From: JAGLOK01 sp963676355 | GTDB taxonomy: Bacteria; Bacillota; Clostridia; Christensenellales; UMGS416 | Length of the DNA stretch: 64,000 nucleotides | Reading direction: 5' to 3' | NCBI GenBank assembly: GCA_963676355.1 | Contig: OY781093.1 | Location: forward strand, 2,976,001 to 3,040,000 | Shown here: positions 36,509 through 44,407 of the stretch, piece after piece | Layout of the letters: the number at the start of each line of letters is the position of its first letter | Numbering within the stretch: the stretch's first letter is position 1 | Notes under the pieces: model-generated | The model's database searches: none | Told to the model about the DNA's origin: nothing | What the model saw: the letters and a program-made list of their open reading frames with translations, nothing else | Position numbers and translations under genes: made by a program

Positions 36509-37531
36509 CTACGGAGCAGTTACCTCTCCGTCTAAGTCCCAAAGGGCTTCCCAGCTTTGATCATCTTTCCAAAGAAAAACTTGCCCTTTTATCAGTCTGC
36601 AATTTTTATCAATTTTCGAAATCGCATCCATCTCTTCATCAGTTAAAAGGTCGATTATAGAGCACTCAAGATTGCTCCTATATTCATTCTCGCGAATCGA
36701 GAAAGGTATCGGTATCTGACCTCTTTGAACTGCCCATTTCACGCAAATTACTGCTGGATGCACTCCATGGTCTTTTGCGATTTTCACGATAACAGGATCT
36801 TGTATATCCACTGTGTCTGTGTCCGTTTTGTCACGATCAGGCCTTGTGGGTGAGCCTATAGGTGTAAATCCAATAGGTTGAATTTTGTTGTCTATGCAAA
36901 AATCAAAAAATTCTTGCTGTTGAAAATGAGGGTGAAGCTCCATCTCATTAACTACAGGTTTTATCTTCGCATCTCTTAAAAGCAGTTTCATCTTTGGCAC
37001 AGTCATATTTGATGTACCAATGCTTTTAACCAAGCCTTCTTCCACCAACGCTTCCATCTGTCTCCATGTTTTCATGAAGTTTTCATGTATATATGGTTTT
37101 GCATTGGGAGAACGCGAATCTACGTCGCATCCCGGTGCATGATAATTTGAGAAAGGCCAATGAATCAAATATAAATCCAGATAATCAAGCTTTAAATCTT
37201 TCAAAGTTTGCAAGCACGACTCACGAACCTTATCATGCATGTCATTCCAAACTTTCGATGTTATCCAAAGCTCCTCCCTCTTTACTCCGCTTTTAAATAC
37301 TTCATTTAGTGACTCGCCTATTTCCTTTTCATTGCCATATATAGAAGCGCAGTCAATATGTCTATATCCAATCGATATAGCTCCTTTTACAGCCTCAGCT
37401 ATCTCATTTGCCGTAAATCTATCTGAACCAAAAGTCCCAAGTCCAACAGCTGGGATTTCTGCGCCGTTGTTCAGTCTCCTCTTGGGCACTGCGTTTGGAT
37501 CAATAGTGTTATTTGCTATAGAAAAACTCAT
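36509..37531 (-). CDS. Aldo/keto reductase
   Basis: NAD(P)H-dependent (beta/alpha)8 reductase of 340 residues, first gene of its operon. The catalytic tetrad is visible: Asp and Tyr in HIDCASIYGNEKEIG, Lys in LWITSKVW and His in YLIHWPFS. GTSNMTVPKM and VCVKWAVQRGQIPIPFS are cofactor-binding segments. It should reduce an aldose to the alditol, feeding the polyol dehydrogenase encoded downstream. I placed the start at ATG 37531: the AGGAGG that ends ten bases before it overlaps the more upstream in-frame TTG (37552) and abuts the ATG at 37540. Promoter and operator are directly upstream. Confidence 0.9.
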   Translation of the reverse strand: MSFSIANNTIDPNAVPKRRLNNGAEIPAVGLGTFGSDRFTANEIAEAVKGAISIGYRHIDCASIYGNEKEIGESLNEVFKSGVKREELWITSKVWNDMHDKVRESCLQTLKDLKLDYLDLYLIHWPFSNYHAPGCDVDSRSPNAKPYIHENFMKTWRQMEALVEEGLVKSIGTSNMTVPKMKLLLRDAKIKPVVNEMELHPHFQQQEFFDFCIDNKIQPIGFTPIGSPTRPDRDKTDTDTVDIQDPVIVKIAKDHGVHPAVICVKWAVQRGQIPIPFSIRENEYRSNLECSIIDLLTDEEMDAISKIDKNCRLIKGQVFLWKDDQSWEALWDLDGEVTAP

Positions 37532-37555
37532 TTTCTTCATCCTCCTCGCCAAAAT

Positions 37556-37569
37556 ACGAAACGTTTCGT
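37556..37569. promoter_or_regulatory. Perfect palindromic operator, LacI type
   Basis: ACGAAAC-GTTTCGT is a perfect 14-base palindrome with the central CG usual for LacI-family sites. It lies 25 bases before the reductase start and just downstream of the -10 box at 37575-37580, so it covers the expected transcription start. Binding there would block initiation. The LacI gene within the same operon is the likely ligand-responsive repressor. Confidence 0.8.
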
Positions 37570-37574
37570 TTTTT

Positions 37575-37604
37575 ATTTTACCATTAGGTAATTGCTATTG
37601 TCAA
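37575..37604 (-). promoter_or_regulatory. Sigma-A promoter of the reductase-aldolase-kinase operon
   Basis: On the minus strand TTGACA (37604-37599) and TAAAAT (37580-37575) are separated by 18 bases. The -35 box is a perfect consensus match. The predicted start is inside the palindromic operator. Confidence 0.7.
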
Positions 37605-37685
37605 TAAACTTTATTCATTCGTCTTAAAGTACAACTTATAATCGGAAATTTAGTGAATTTTTATATGTATATTAAAAATAGAATG

Positions 37686-37713
37686 AAATAAAAACTCCGA
37701 AATAGCATTTCGG
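37686..37713 (-). terminator. Terminator downstream of the GH88 operon
   Basis: A 7-base perfect stem (CCGAAAT / ATTTCGG, 37697-37713) with a three-base loop is followed on the minus strand by AGTTTTTATTT. It fits a terminator for transcripts coming from the GH88 gene. Confidence 0.65.
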
Positions 37714-37887
37714 ATATAAATTTTTGATCCTGTAATTTTTTTAGATTTTACGTTTTCATTCAATATGAAAGCTCAAATAATCGCTTCAACAGTCTGCTAC
37801 AGAAATATTTTATAGTTAAACTCTCCTTCTCATGAAATCACCTATAGCAATATTCCCATCTTCCACAAAAATCCTATTATAGTAAGC

Positions 37888-37928
37888 AAAAAATCGTCTC
37901 CGCAAAATGTATTGCAAAGCCGATTTTT
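37888..37928 (-). terminator. Hairpin directly after the GH88 gene
   Basis: AAAAATCG at 37889-37896 pairs with CGATTTTT at 37921-37928, with extra GCAA/TTGC pairing inside. On the minus strand the second arm ends in a T run. It lies 12 bases past the GH88 stop, so it may be the first of two terminators in tandem; the rest of the 408-base gap to the reductase gene holds only the promoter and operator listed here. Confidence 0.6.
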
Positions 37929-37939
37929 CTATAGACATA

Positions 37940-39061
37940 TTACCAGATAAAAAATGATGCATTTCGAAGCCTTAAAACCGCCTCGATGAAAAAGTAATCT
38001 CCGTATATTATTTTAAAATATCCATCTTCATGATACGACACTTTACCACCACCGACAATTCCATCGTTTTCATTATCCCAATCGCAGAATTTTTCATCAG
38101 TAGCTTTTAAAATTTTTACAGCAACCTCTTTATATACCTGTTTTTCATCTTCACCAACGTGCTCGTACAATTCTAAAAAACCACAAGCCGCACATACTCC
38201 TGCTGTTGTATCATATAAAACAGGTTTTTCAGGTGCTCTGAAATCTGAAAGGGGTAAATATCCCGTATTTTCTATATTTGATATAAAATAATCTGCTACC
38301 TTTTTTGCAGCATCTAAATATCTTTTTTCTCCAGTATGATTATAGCTTAATGCAAATCCATATATCGCCCATGCTTGTCCCCTCGACCAAGAAGATCCTT
38401 CAGCATACCCCTGCCCGCCCGGAGTGTCTAAAAGTTCTCCTGTTTCAGGATCAAATATTGCAATATGATTGCACGAACCATCCTCCCTTAGCAAAACTTT
38501 TATAGCTGTATCAGCATGCATTTTCGCAATAACATTAAATCTTGGATCACCAAGCACTTCACTCGCCCAGTATAATATAGGTATATTCATGAGACAGTCG
38601 ATTATCATCCAACCCGTTTTGTCATCATTCCATGCTCGGATAAACTTTCCTATCGGATTATATCTTCCCGCAAGGATAGTGGCAGCATGTAGCCCTCGTG
38701 CTCTAGATTTTTCATTTCCTGTTAACCTATAGTCTGCAACAGCCGTGTGCAACCACATAAATCCCACATCGTGGTACAACCCCACAAATCCGTCAAGCGC
38801 TGCATCAAGCTTGTTTTCTATTCCCTCAGCAGCATTCTTAAACTCTTTATCTTTTGTGACATAATACATCTGCCAAAGTATTCCCGACCAAAAGCCATTA
38901 GTCCACCAATATATATCAGTGTCTGCTTTGTCCTCGTCATATACACTATCATGAGCTATATAAACAATATTGTCATTATTTCTTTTCAGTTGTGCTGATA
39001 TCTTTTTTAAAATCTTATCATACACCCCATCAATCCATATATCGCTTTTATTGTTGTCCAT
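37940..39061 (-). CDS. GH88 unsaturated uronyl hydrolase
   Basis: (alpha/alpha)6-barrel enzyme of 373 residues, cytoplasmic. It hydrates the double bond of a 4,5-unsaturated uronic acid at the non-reducing end of oligosaccharides made by polysaccharide lyases, releasing the sugar. The two key Asp residues are recognisable: YHDVGFMW (about Asp98) and GWMIIDCLMN (about Asp155). GSSWSRGQAWAIYGF is a further hallmark. ATG 39061 has GGAG five bases upstream. Last gene of the LacI/propeller/FAD operon. Its presence implies that the target contains uronic acid and is cut by a lyase. No lyase gene is in this window. Confidence 0.92.
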   Translation of the reverse strand: MDNNKSDIWIDGVYDKILKKISAQLKRNNDNIVYIAHDSVYDEDKADTDIYWWTNGFWSGILWQMYYVTKDKEFKNAAEGIENKLDAALDGFVGLYHDVGFMWLHTAVADYRLTGNEKSRARGLHAATILAGRYNPIGKFIRAWNDDKTGWMIIDCLMNIPILYWASEVLGDPRFNVIAKMHADTAIKVLLREDGSCNHIAIFDPETGELLDTPGGQGYAEGSSWSRGQAWAIYGFALSYNHTGEKRYLDAAKKVADYFISNIENTGYLPLSDFRAPEKPVLYDTTAGVCAACGFLELYEHVGEDEKQVYKEVAVKILKATDEKFCDWDNENDGIVGGGKVSYHEDGYFKIIYGDYFFIEAVLRLRNASFFIW

Positions 39062-39085
39062 AAACACTCCTTTATATTATGTCTA

Positions 39086-40288
39086 TCATATAAATAAATT
39101 AACCCGGTTAGATAACAGCCTTTCTTGAACAAATCTATAATCCACTTCACTAATCACTACACCATCTTTTGCAGCCTTTGCAGCAAGCACTCCTGAAGCT
39201 TGCCCCGTTAATGCAGCAGAAGGGATTACACGTGCCGTTTCCCATCCCTCCCGATCAGCGCTGATGACTCTGCCAGCAGCTAATATATTCGGGAATTTTT
39301 TATTGTATAACGTACTCATGGGAATTTCATAATGCTTGCCACGGTACCTAAAATCACCTATCATTCCGACTGAATTCTCAAAATGCCTGCCATCTTCTGC
39401 CAAAAAAGTCGCTTCTCCTATCATGCATCGTGTTTTTCGTAGCTGAGGCATGTTAGGAAGCGAATATAAGCACTGTTCGTCTTTTTTCCCCAACTTAATT
39501 TTTTCAAATAGCAGTGATTGCCCCGTTCTAATATATTCATTTACAACATCAGCACTTATACCGCTATATACGGGCACTCCCACTGGCTGTCCTCTTCCGT
39601 TCATGTCTGCCCCCACATGAAATATACCAGCATTCAGCTCGAACATATCCTTTGATTTATATGCTTTTTCCAAAGTTTTTTCATTGCATCCATGGCCGTA
39701 ATATGTCAAATAATTCTTGCCCTCTCTACACGGAACGCCAGCTCTGTATATCAAATCCGCATCCCCTGTAGCATCAACCAGAACCTTAGTTGGATAATAC
39801 TTACGACCGTCCTTATTCTCTATAATTATTCCACGGACTTTTTCATACTCCATAACTGGATATGAGCAAAGGGTGTCATACATAATACTTATATTTTCTT
39901 TTATTAATAGATTATTAAGTGCCAAAGAAAAAATTGAAGGATTAAAAAATGTCGAATATCTTCGTTTTATGTGTTTCTTGTTTGTTGAATCGTTCTTCCA
40001 TCTTGAATCAAGATTGTCATATCCATATTTTATAGCTAGCTTAAGAAGCTCTTCTGCAATTCCCGTTGTTACTACATTACCAATACCATCACATAGCGGT
40101 TCATACCAATTTACAAGCCCTAAAGTCGCCAGACCTCCAAGAACACAGCTTTTTTCCAGAAGCAAAACATCCGCTCCTTCTCGTTTCGCCGAAAGAGCAG
40201 CCGATATACCTGCAATTCCTCCACCGGCGATTATTACATCAAATTCTTTCATAACTGGTATATTTCTTTTTTCAACAAATATATCCAA
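39086..40288 (-). CDS. FAD-dependent oxidoreductase (FAD_oxidored type)
   Basis: Flavoprotein of 400 residues. The FAD-binding Rossmann motif is IIAGGGIAGISAALSAKREG, followed by LLEKSCVLGGLATLG, a block typical of the PF12831 family, and VLVDATGDADLIYRAG for the second nucleotide contact. PNILAAGRVISADREGWETAR forms the C-terminal FAD site. TTG start at 40288 with AAGGGTG upstream; an ATG at 40252 is possible but has no ribosome binding site. It lies 24 bases before GH88. Members of this family are often found in glycan loci, yet few have a known reaction; oxidation of a sugar or of a released product is a guess. Confidence 0.8.
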   Translation of the reverse strand: MDIFVEKRNIPVMKEFDVIIAGGGIAGISAALSAKREGADVLLLEKSCVLGGLATLGLVNWYEPLCDGIGNVVTTGIAEELLKLAIKYGYDNLDSRWKNDSTNKKHIKRRYSTFFNPSIFSLALNNLLIKENISIMYDTLCSYPVMEYEKVRGIIIENKDGRKYYPTKVLVDATGDADLIYRAGVPCREGKNYLTYYGHGCNEKTLEKAYKSKDMFELNAGIFHVGADMNGRGQPVGVPVYSGISADVVNEYIRTGQSLLFEKIKLGKKDEQCLYSLPNMPQLRKTRCMIGEATFLAEDGRHFENSVGMIGDFRYRGKHYEIPMSTLYNKKFPNILAAGRVISADREGWETARVIPSAALTGQASGVLAAKAAKDGVVISEVDYRFVQERLLSNRVNLFI

Positions 40289-40376
40289 GTGCTACACCCT
40301 TTCATAAATATTTAAGTTAATATTTATAATGTATTAATTAAAAGATATCTCAATGATGTTGTTTAAGCATTATGTT

Positions 40377-41333
40377 TTAATCGTCAGGTTCTAGCAAACA
40401 AAACGATAGCTCTTTGTTGCGATTACATATTATTTTACCGTCTTGCATTTCAAGTTCTGCCACTTGGATAGCGTTCCTATTTTTCAAGTAGTACTCCGAG
40501 TCTTCGAATGTACCCGATAAATGTGGGCGTGAAAAATAAAAAATAAAGGCTCTTTGATTGTGGACTAAAATATCAGCATGGTTACCCTTATCTTCATCCC
40601 AATTTCTCACACCGGGATTTTTTAAAATATTTTCCGCTTGCCTCTTCCAATTATAAAAGTCATCAGACTCATAAACTGCAAGTCCATCCCAGCAATCCGT
40701 TATCATCCACTTCTTTCCACCAAATTCAAAAACATTAGGCCCTTCATGCTCACAATCGTGAATTTCCGGGCCAATCACTTCCCAAGAAAACAAATCTCGA
40801 CTTAGCGCCGCATAAGAATAACAGTTATTCTCCTCATCCTTATACCACATTTTATATACTCCGGATTCTATTTCATAAACGCACGCGTCAATTACTCTAC
40901 TTGATGAGAGCTTAAGCTTACCCTGACACTTCCAGTCCCACATATTTTCGGACGTATAATGAACAATGTCTCTAGGGTAATCCCAATCTGTCGGTATACC
41001 GGTTATATAAGATACATACATGTGATATTTTTTATTTGCAAATATGACTTCTGGTGCCCAAAATGTGTTATGTCCTGGCTCAAAGTCCAGATTATCAAGA
41101 GTGCCTCTGTACAGCCATTTATTTCCGTTACGTGAACTTGCTATTCCAATTTTTGTTCCATGAATACTAGAATACCCAATAGTAATATCTGTGGCTCTTC
41201 TTTGTGTGTAAAACATCCACCACATTTTTTCATTTCTATTCCAAATAACAACTGGATCTGTTGGGCTATCATATATTGGATCTCTGAAGAGTGGTGCCGG
41301 AACAGCATCATAAGAATTATTCGTCATAATCAA
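40377..41333 (-). CDS. Five-bladed beta-propeller glycosidase (GH43/GH117-like)
   Basis: A 318-residue soluble protein. DSPTDPVVIWN opens the first blade with a catalytic-type Asp. WWMFYTQRRA, FWAPEVIFANKKYHMYVSY, YKMWYKDEENNCYSYAALSRDLFSWE and GPNVFEFGGKKWMITD repeat the blade pattern seen in GH43, GH32, GH68 and GH117. The substrate cannot be fixed. GH117 enzymes remove 3,6-anhydro-L-galactose from agar oligosaccharides, which would fit the GH50 gene in the co-regulated operon; GH43 enzymes act on arabinosides, xylosides or galactosides. The start could be TTG 41333 or ATG 41327; neither has a strong ribosome binding site. It is 29 bases downstream of LacI. Confidence 0.75.
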   Translation of the reverse strand: MIMTNNSYDAVPAPLFRDPIYDSPTDPVVIWNRNEKMWWMFYTQRRATDITIGYSSIHGTKIGIASSRNGNKWLYRGTLDNLDFEPGHNTFWAPEVIFANKKYHMYVSYITGIPTDWDYPRDIVHYTSENMWDWKCQGKLKLSSSRVIDACVYEIESGVYKMWYKDEENNCYSYAALSRDLFSWEVIGPEIHDCEHEGPNVFEFGGKKWMITDCWDGLAVYESDDFYNWKRQAENILKNPGVRNWDEDKGNHADILVHNQRAFIFYFSRPHLSGTFEDSEYYLKNRNAIQVAELEMQDGKIICNRNKELSFCLLEPDD

Positions 41334-41362
41334 TACATCTTTCTTTTTTCTTTATAAAAAAT

Positions 41363-42418
41363 CTAATTACGCATTTTGCACGAATCTCTTATCACAAGCT
41401 CTGTTTTGATTACATTCTTGTTGCTTACAGATTTTCCTTCAATTTTATCAATCAAAACCTCTATTGCGGTTTTTCCTATATCAAGAGCTTTTAAGTCTAT
41501 CGTCGTAATGCTCGGAACCACGTATTCACTCATTGGCATGTTGTCAGAGCCAGCAAATGAAATATCTTCCGGAACTCTTAAGCCTGCTTTTCTGGCAGTA
41601 TAAATCGCACCAATAGCAACCAAATCATTTAAGCATATTACAGCTGTAGGAAGAGAAGGCTTTTGCAGCAACTCAGTCATACACCTCTTTCCACTTTCAA
41701 CATCAAATTCACTTGGAACAAAATATGAATCATCAAAAGAAATCCCATGCTCTTCCAGCGTCTTCCGCATTGTATTGAGTCTTACATTTGTAGGTTGAAT
41801 GGCCAAATCTCCGCCAATGAACGCAAATTTTTTATGTTTTAATGATACCAAATAGTTAATTAGCGCTCTTGTTCCCGATATTTCGTCAACACTTACATGC
41901 AATGTTTTTCTATTTGGCATAGCATCATTTATAGTTACAACAGGCATTCGCTCTGAAAGCTTATCAATCATTTCTGTGTGCTCTTTTATAGGTTCTGTTT
42001 CATTGACAGCGCCGCCCATCATAAGCATGCCATCAACTTTTCTTTCTTGTAATATACGCACATAAAGAGATTCCAGGTTTGTGCTATGACGAATTGTATC
42101 ATTCATCGTACATCCCAGTAAAAGTGTATACCCTTTTGTTAACGCTAAAGCTTCTGCGCCGTAAAATATTTGGCTATAAAAAGGATGTGTTATGTCCGGA
42201 AGGATGATACCCAAGGTGTGTGATTTTCTATTTGACAACGAACGAGCCATAGAATTGGGCAGATAATCATATTTATCAATAATGTTCAACACTGCTTTTT
42301 TCCGTTTTTCACTTACATTGGCATTCCCTGTCAACACCCGCGAAACAGTAGATACTGAAACGCCTGCCTCTTCGGCTATTTCATAAATTGTAATGTCCCC
42401 ACTAGTTTGTTTGCTCAT
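41363..42418 (-). CDS. LacI-family repressor of the GH88/GH35-like region
   Basis: LacI/GalR regulator of 352 residues. Helix-turn-helix ITIYEIAEEAGVSVSTVSRVL, hinge, and a full effector domain (LGIILPDITHPFYSQI, HKKFAFIGGD, SFAGSDNMPMSEYVVPSITTI). ATG 42418 is preferred over GTG 42433 because GGTGAT lies upstream of it. First gene of the operon with the propeller enzyme, FAD protein and GH88, and divergent from the GH35-like gene. Two near-identical inverted sites in the divergent region are its likely operators. Confidence 0.93.
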   Translation of the reverse strand: MSKQTSGDITIYEIAEEAGVSVSTVSRVLTGNANVSEKRKKAVLNIIDKYDYLPNSMARSLSNRKSHTLGIILPDITHPFYSQIFYGAEALALTKGYTLLLGCTMNDTIRHSTNLESLYVRILQERKVDGMLMMGGAVNETEPIKEHTEMIDKLSERMPVVTINDAMPNRKTLHVSVDEISGTRALINYLVSLKHKKFAFIGGDLAIQPTNVRLNTMRKTLEEHGISFDDSYFVPSEFDVESGKRCMTELLQKPSLPTAVICLNDLVAIGAIYTARKAGLRVPEDISFAGSDNMPMSEYVVPSITTIDLKALDIGKTAIEVLIDKIEGKSVSNKNVIKTELVIRDSCKMRN

Positions 42419-42489
42419 TTTTTCTATCACCAATTATTATTTAATACTAAACATAAATTTCTTTTTCAACTTTTAATTATAGATTATTG

Positions 42490-42518
42490 ATTATAATACA
42501 TAATTCTAATTTCCTCAA
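42490..42518 (-). promoter_or_regulatory. Sigma-A promoter of the LacI-GH88 operon
   Basis: Minus-strand TTGAGG (42518-42513) and perfect TATAAT (42495-42490) are spaced by 17 bases. The predicted start is about 65 bases before the LacI start codon. Confidence 0.7.
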
Positions 42519-42533
42519 CAATATACTAATTAT

Positions 42534-42549
42534 TTGCAATCGGTTTCAC
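42534..42549. promoter_or_regulatory. cre/LacI-type operator 1
   Basis: TTGCAATCGGTTTCAC fits the cre pattern TGNAANCGNNNNCA. On the opposite strand it matches operator 2 at 42622-42637 at 14 of 16 positions. It lies 15 bases upstream of the -35 box of the LacI operon. It could bind the adjacent LacI repressor or CcpA. Confidence 0.65.
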
Positions 42550-42621
42550 ATTATAATATCACATATTTAAGGAGGTTACAAGCAACTATATTTCTTATAT
42601 TAATGTAATTCTTGTTTTTTC

Positions 42622-42660
42622 GTGAAACCATTTGCAAGTACAGATATATAATTATAAAAT
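42622..42660 (+). promoter_or_regulatory. Operator 2 overlapping the GH35-like promoter
   Basis: GTGAAACCATTTGCAA (42622-42637) is a near-copy of operator 1 in inverted orientation, 88 bases away centre to centre. Its last six bases are the -35 box TTGCAA of a promoter with a 17-base spacer and -10 box TAAAAT (42655-42660). Occupancy would block the -35 box, and two sites on one DNA face allow looping. Confidence 0.65.
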
Positions 42661-42701
42661 AGTAAGTAACATCATTATAACTATCGTATAAGGAGGACAA
42701 A

Positions 42702-44288
42702 ATGGGACTATTTAGCGTCAATGGAAAACCGTTTTTCCCTTTAGGGGGTCAATCAAATAACTCAAGCGCATACAACAAAAATGAACTAATGTCAGCAATA
42801 AAAGGTGTTATTGCCATTGGGGGCAACACCCTTGAAGCACCCGTGTATTGGGAACAGATAGAGCCTTTGGAAGGAAGGTTCGATTTTACCTCTGTAGATG
42901 AGCTGTTTGAGGCATGCAAAGATAATAACCTTAAACTTATTATACTGTGGTTTGCTACTTGGAAAAACGGAGAAATGCGATATACACCTGAATGGATTAA
43001 AGCCGATACCAAACGATTTGAACGGGTTATATCGTATTTTGGCACAAAAATGAACGTACTGTCCAGCCACTGCAAAGAAAACTTAGAGGCTGATAAAAAA
43101 GCGTTTTGCGCACTAATGAAACACATAAGAGACATCGACCCACAGCTTGAAACACTCATTGCTGTACAAGTTGAAAACGAACCTGGCATTTTAGGTTCGG
43201 ATAAGGATTATTCTGCAATTGCACAGGAAGATTATTCTAAAGAAGTCCCAGCCAAACTTATAAACTATATCAAGTCGCTTAAACAGGGAGAAGTTTATAA
43301 AGCATGGAAAAAAAACAAAATGCATGAAAGTGGATCGTGGGAAAAGTTATTCGGCATTTACGGTTCAGAAATGTGCGAAGCACTATATATCTCAAAATAT
43401 ATTGACGAAATAGCAAGGGCAGGTAAAGCAATACTCGATATCCCAATGTCAGTAAATGTTTGGTTGGGTGAACACGGATGGATGATACCAGGATTTTATC
43501 CCGGAGGAGGCGCGATAAAAAGAACAATAGATATATGGAAATATGCTACACCAAATATCGATGTAATCGCTCCTGATATTTATCTTGGAAACTTCAAAGA
43601 ATATAAAGATGCATGTGAAATTTATGCTAGGGATGATAATCCCCTGTTCATTCCCGAATCCGGTGCAGACGATCAAAATGCATTAAATATGATTCGCGCT
43701 ATCGCAGACTACGAATGTGAGGGATATTTTGCATTTGCAATTGATTCTGTATTAGATGCAGAAGGACACCTAAGACCAGAATGTCGAAATTTTTCCCTTT
43801 CAGCTGCGGTCGTTAAAAACATCTCGCCGCTTCTGCTTAAATATAGACACACAGGGAAAATACATGCAGTAGTACAAGAGCCTCACATGCAGATGCAAAA
43901 TATTGAGCTAAGTGATTACTTTAGTGCAGCGTTGTTTGCCGGACAAGGAGGACTATTCGTAGGAAAAGATCATAGATACCGTCAAGATCCTTCAATGATT
44001 AAAGACCTTCCTCATTTCGGATTCTTAATCGAAGTTTCTCCAAAAGAAATATATTTGGCTGGCCACATGCACATATATTTCATCCCCAAAAAATCCCCGG
44101 ACTGGAATCATATAAACAAAGGTATATCACCCAGCTTTACCCCAATAGATTACCTCAGTGTTGAAGAAGGTTATCTCGACGAAGATTGCAACTTTACACC
44201 AACTAGAAAAAGAAATGGTGACGAAGTGGTCTTCTCAAGCTTTTGGTCTTCGCCTCAATGTGGAGTTGTTAGAGTTAGACTAGCATAA
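42702..44288 (+). CDS. GH35-like beta-galactosidase (DUF5597-type)
   Basis: Cytoplasmic TIM-barrel glycosidase of 528 residues with strong AAGGAGG before the ATG. FSVNGKPFFPLGGQSNN and APVYWEQIEPLEGRFDF are the GH35/GH42-type N-terminal blocks. AVQVENEPGILG gives the acid/base Glu160 and PLFIPESG the likely nucleophile Glu319. The C-terminal 180 residues form a beta-domain corresponding to DUF5597. Related proteins are annotated beta-galactosidases. It is monocistronic, divergent from the LacI operon, and its promoter overlaps an operator. Expected to release beta-galactose or a related sugar from the same glycan. Confidence 0.82.
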   Translation: MGLFSVNGKPFFPLGGQSNNSSAYNKNELMSAIKGVIAIGGNTLEAPVYWEQIEPLEGRFDFTSVDELFEACKDNNLKLIILWFATWKNGEMRYTPEWIKADTKRFERVISYFGTKMNVLSSHCKENLEADKKAFCALMKHIRDIDPQLETLIAVQVENEPGILGSDKDYSAIAQEDYSKEVPAKLINYIKSLKQGEVYKAWKKNKMHESGSWEKLFGIYGSEMCEALYISKYIDEIARAGKAILDIPMSVNVWLGEHGWMIPGFYPGGGAIKRTIDIWKYATPNIDVIAPDIYLGNFKEYKDACEIYARDDNPLFIPESGADDQNALNMIRAIADYECEGYFAFAIDSVLDAEGHLRPECRNFSLSAAVVKNISPLLLKYRHTGKIHAVVQEPHMQMQNIELSDYFSAALFAGQGGLFVGKDHRYRQDPSMIKDLPHFGFLIEVSPKEIYLAGHMHIYFIPKKSPDWNHINKGISPSFTPIDYLSVEEGYLDEDCNFTPTRKRNGDEVVFSSFWSSPQCGVVRVRLA

Positions 44289-44294
44289 TATAAA

Positions 44295-44326
44295 TATAAA
44301 AAGTGCCCCCACTAAAAAGCAGGGGC
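44295..44326 (-). terminator. Terminator after the second GH2 gene
   Basis: GCCCC (44305-44309) pairs with GGGGC (44322-44326). On the minus strand the stem is followed by ACTTTTTAT, fitting a terminator for the GH2 transcript, which converges with the GH35-like gene. Confidence 0.6.
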
Positions 44327-44407
44327 TAATGCGGTTATACAGATCTTAGAAAGGTGTTCTCAAGCCCCTTTCTTCGACTTTTATAGTTATCTAAATTCAA
44401 TTTCACA

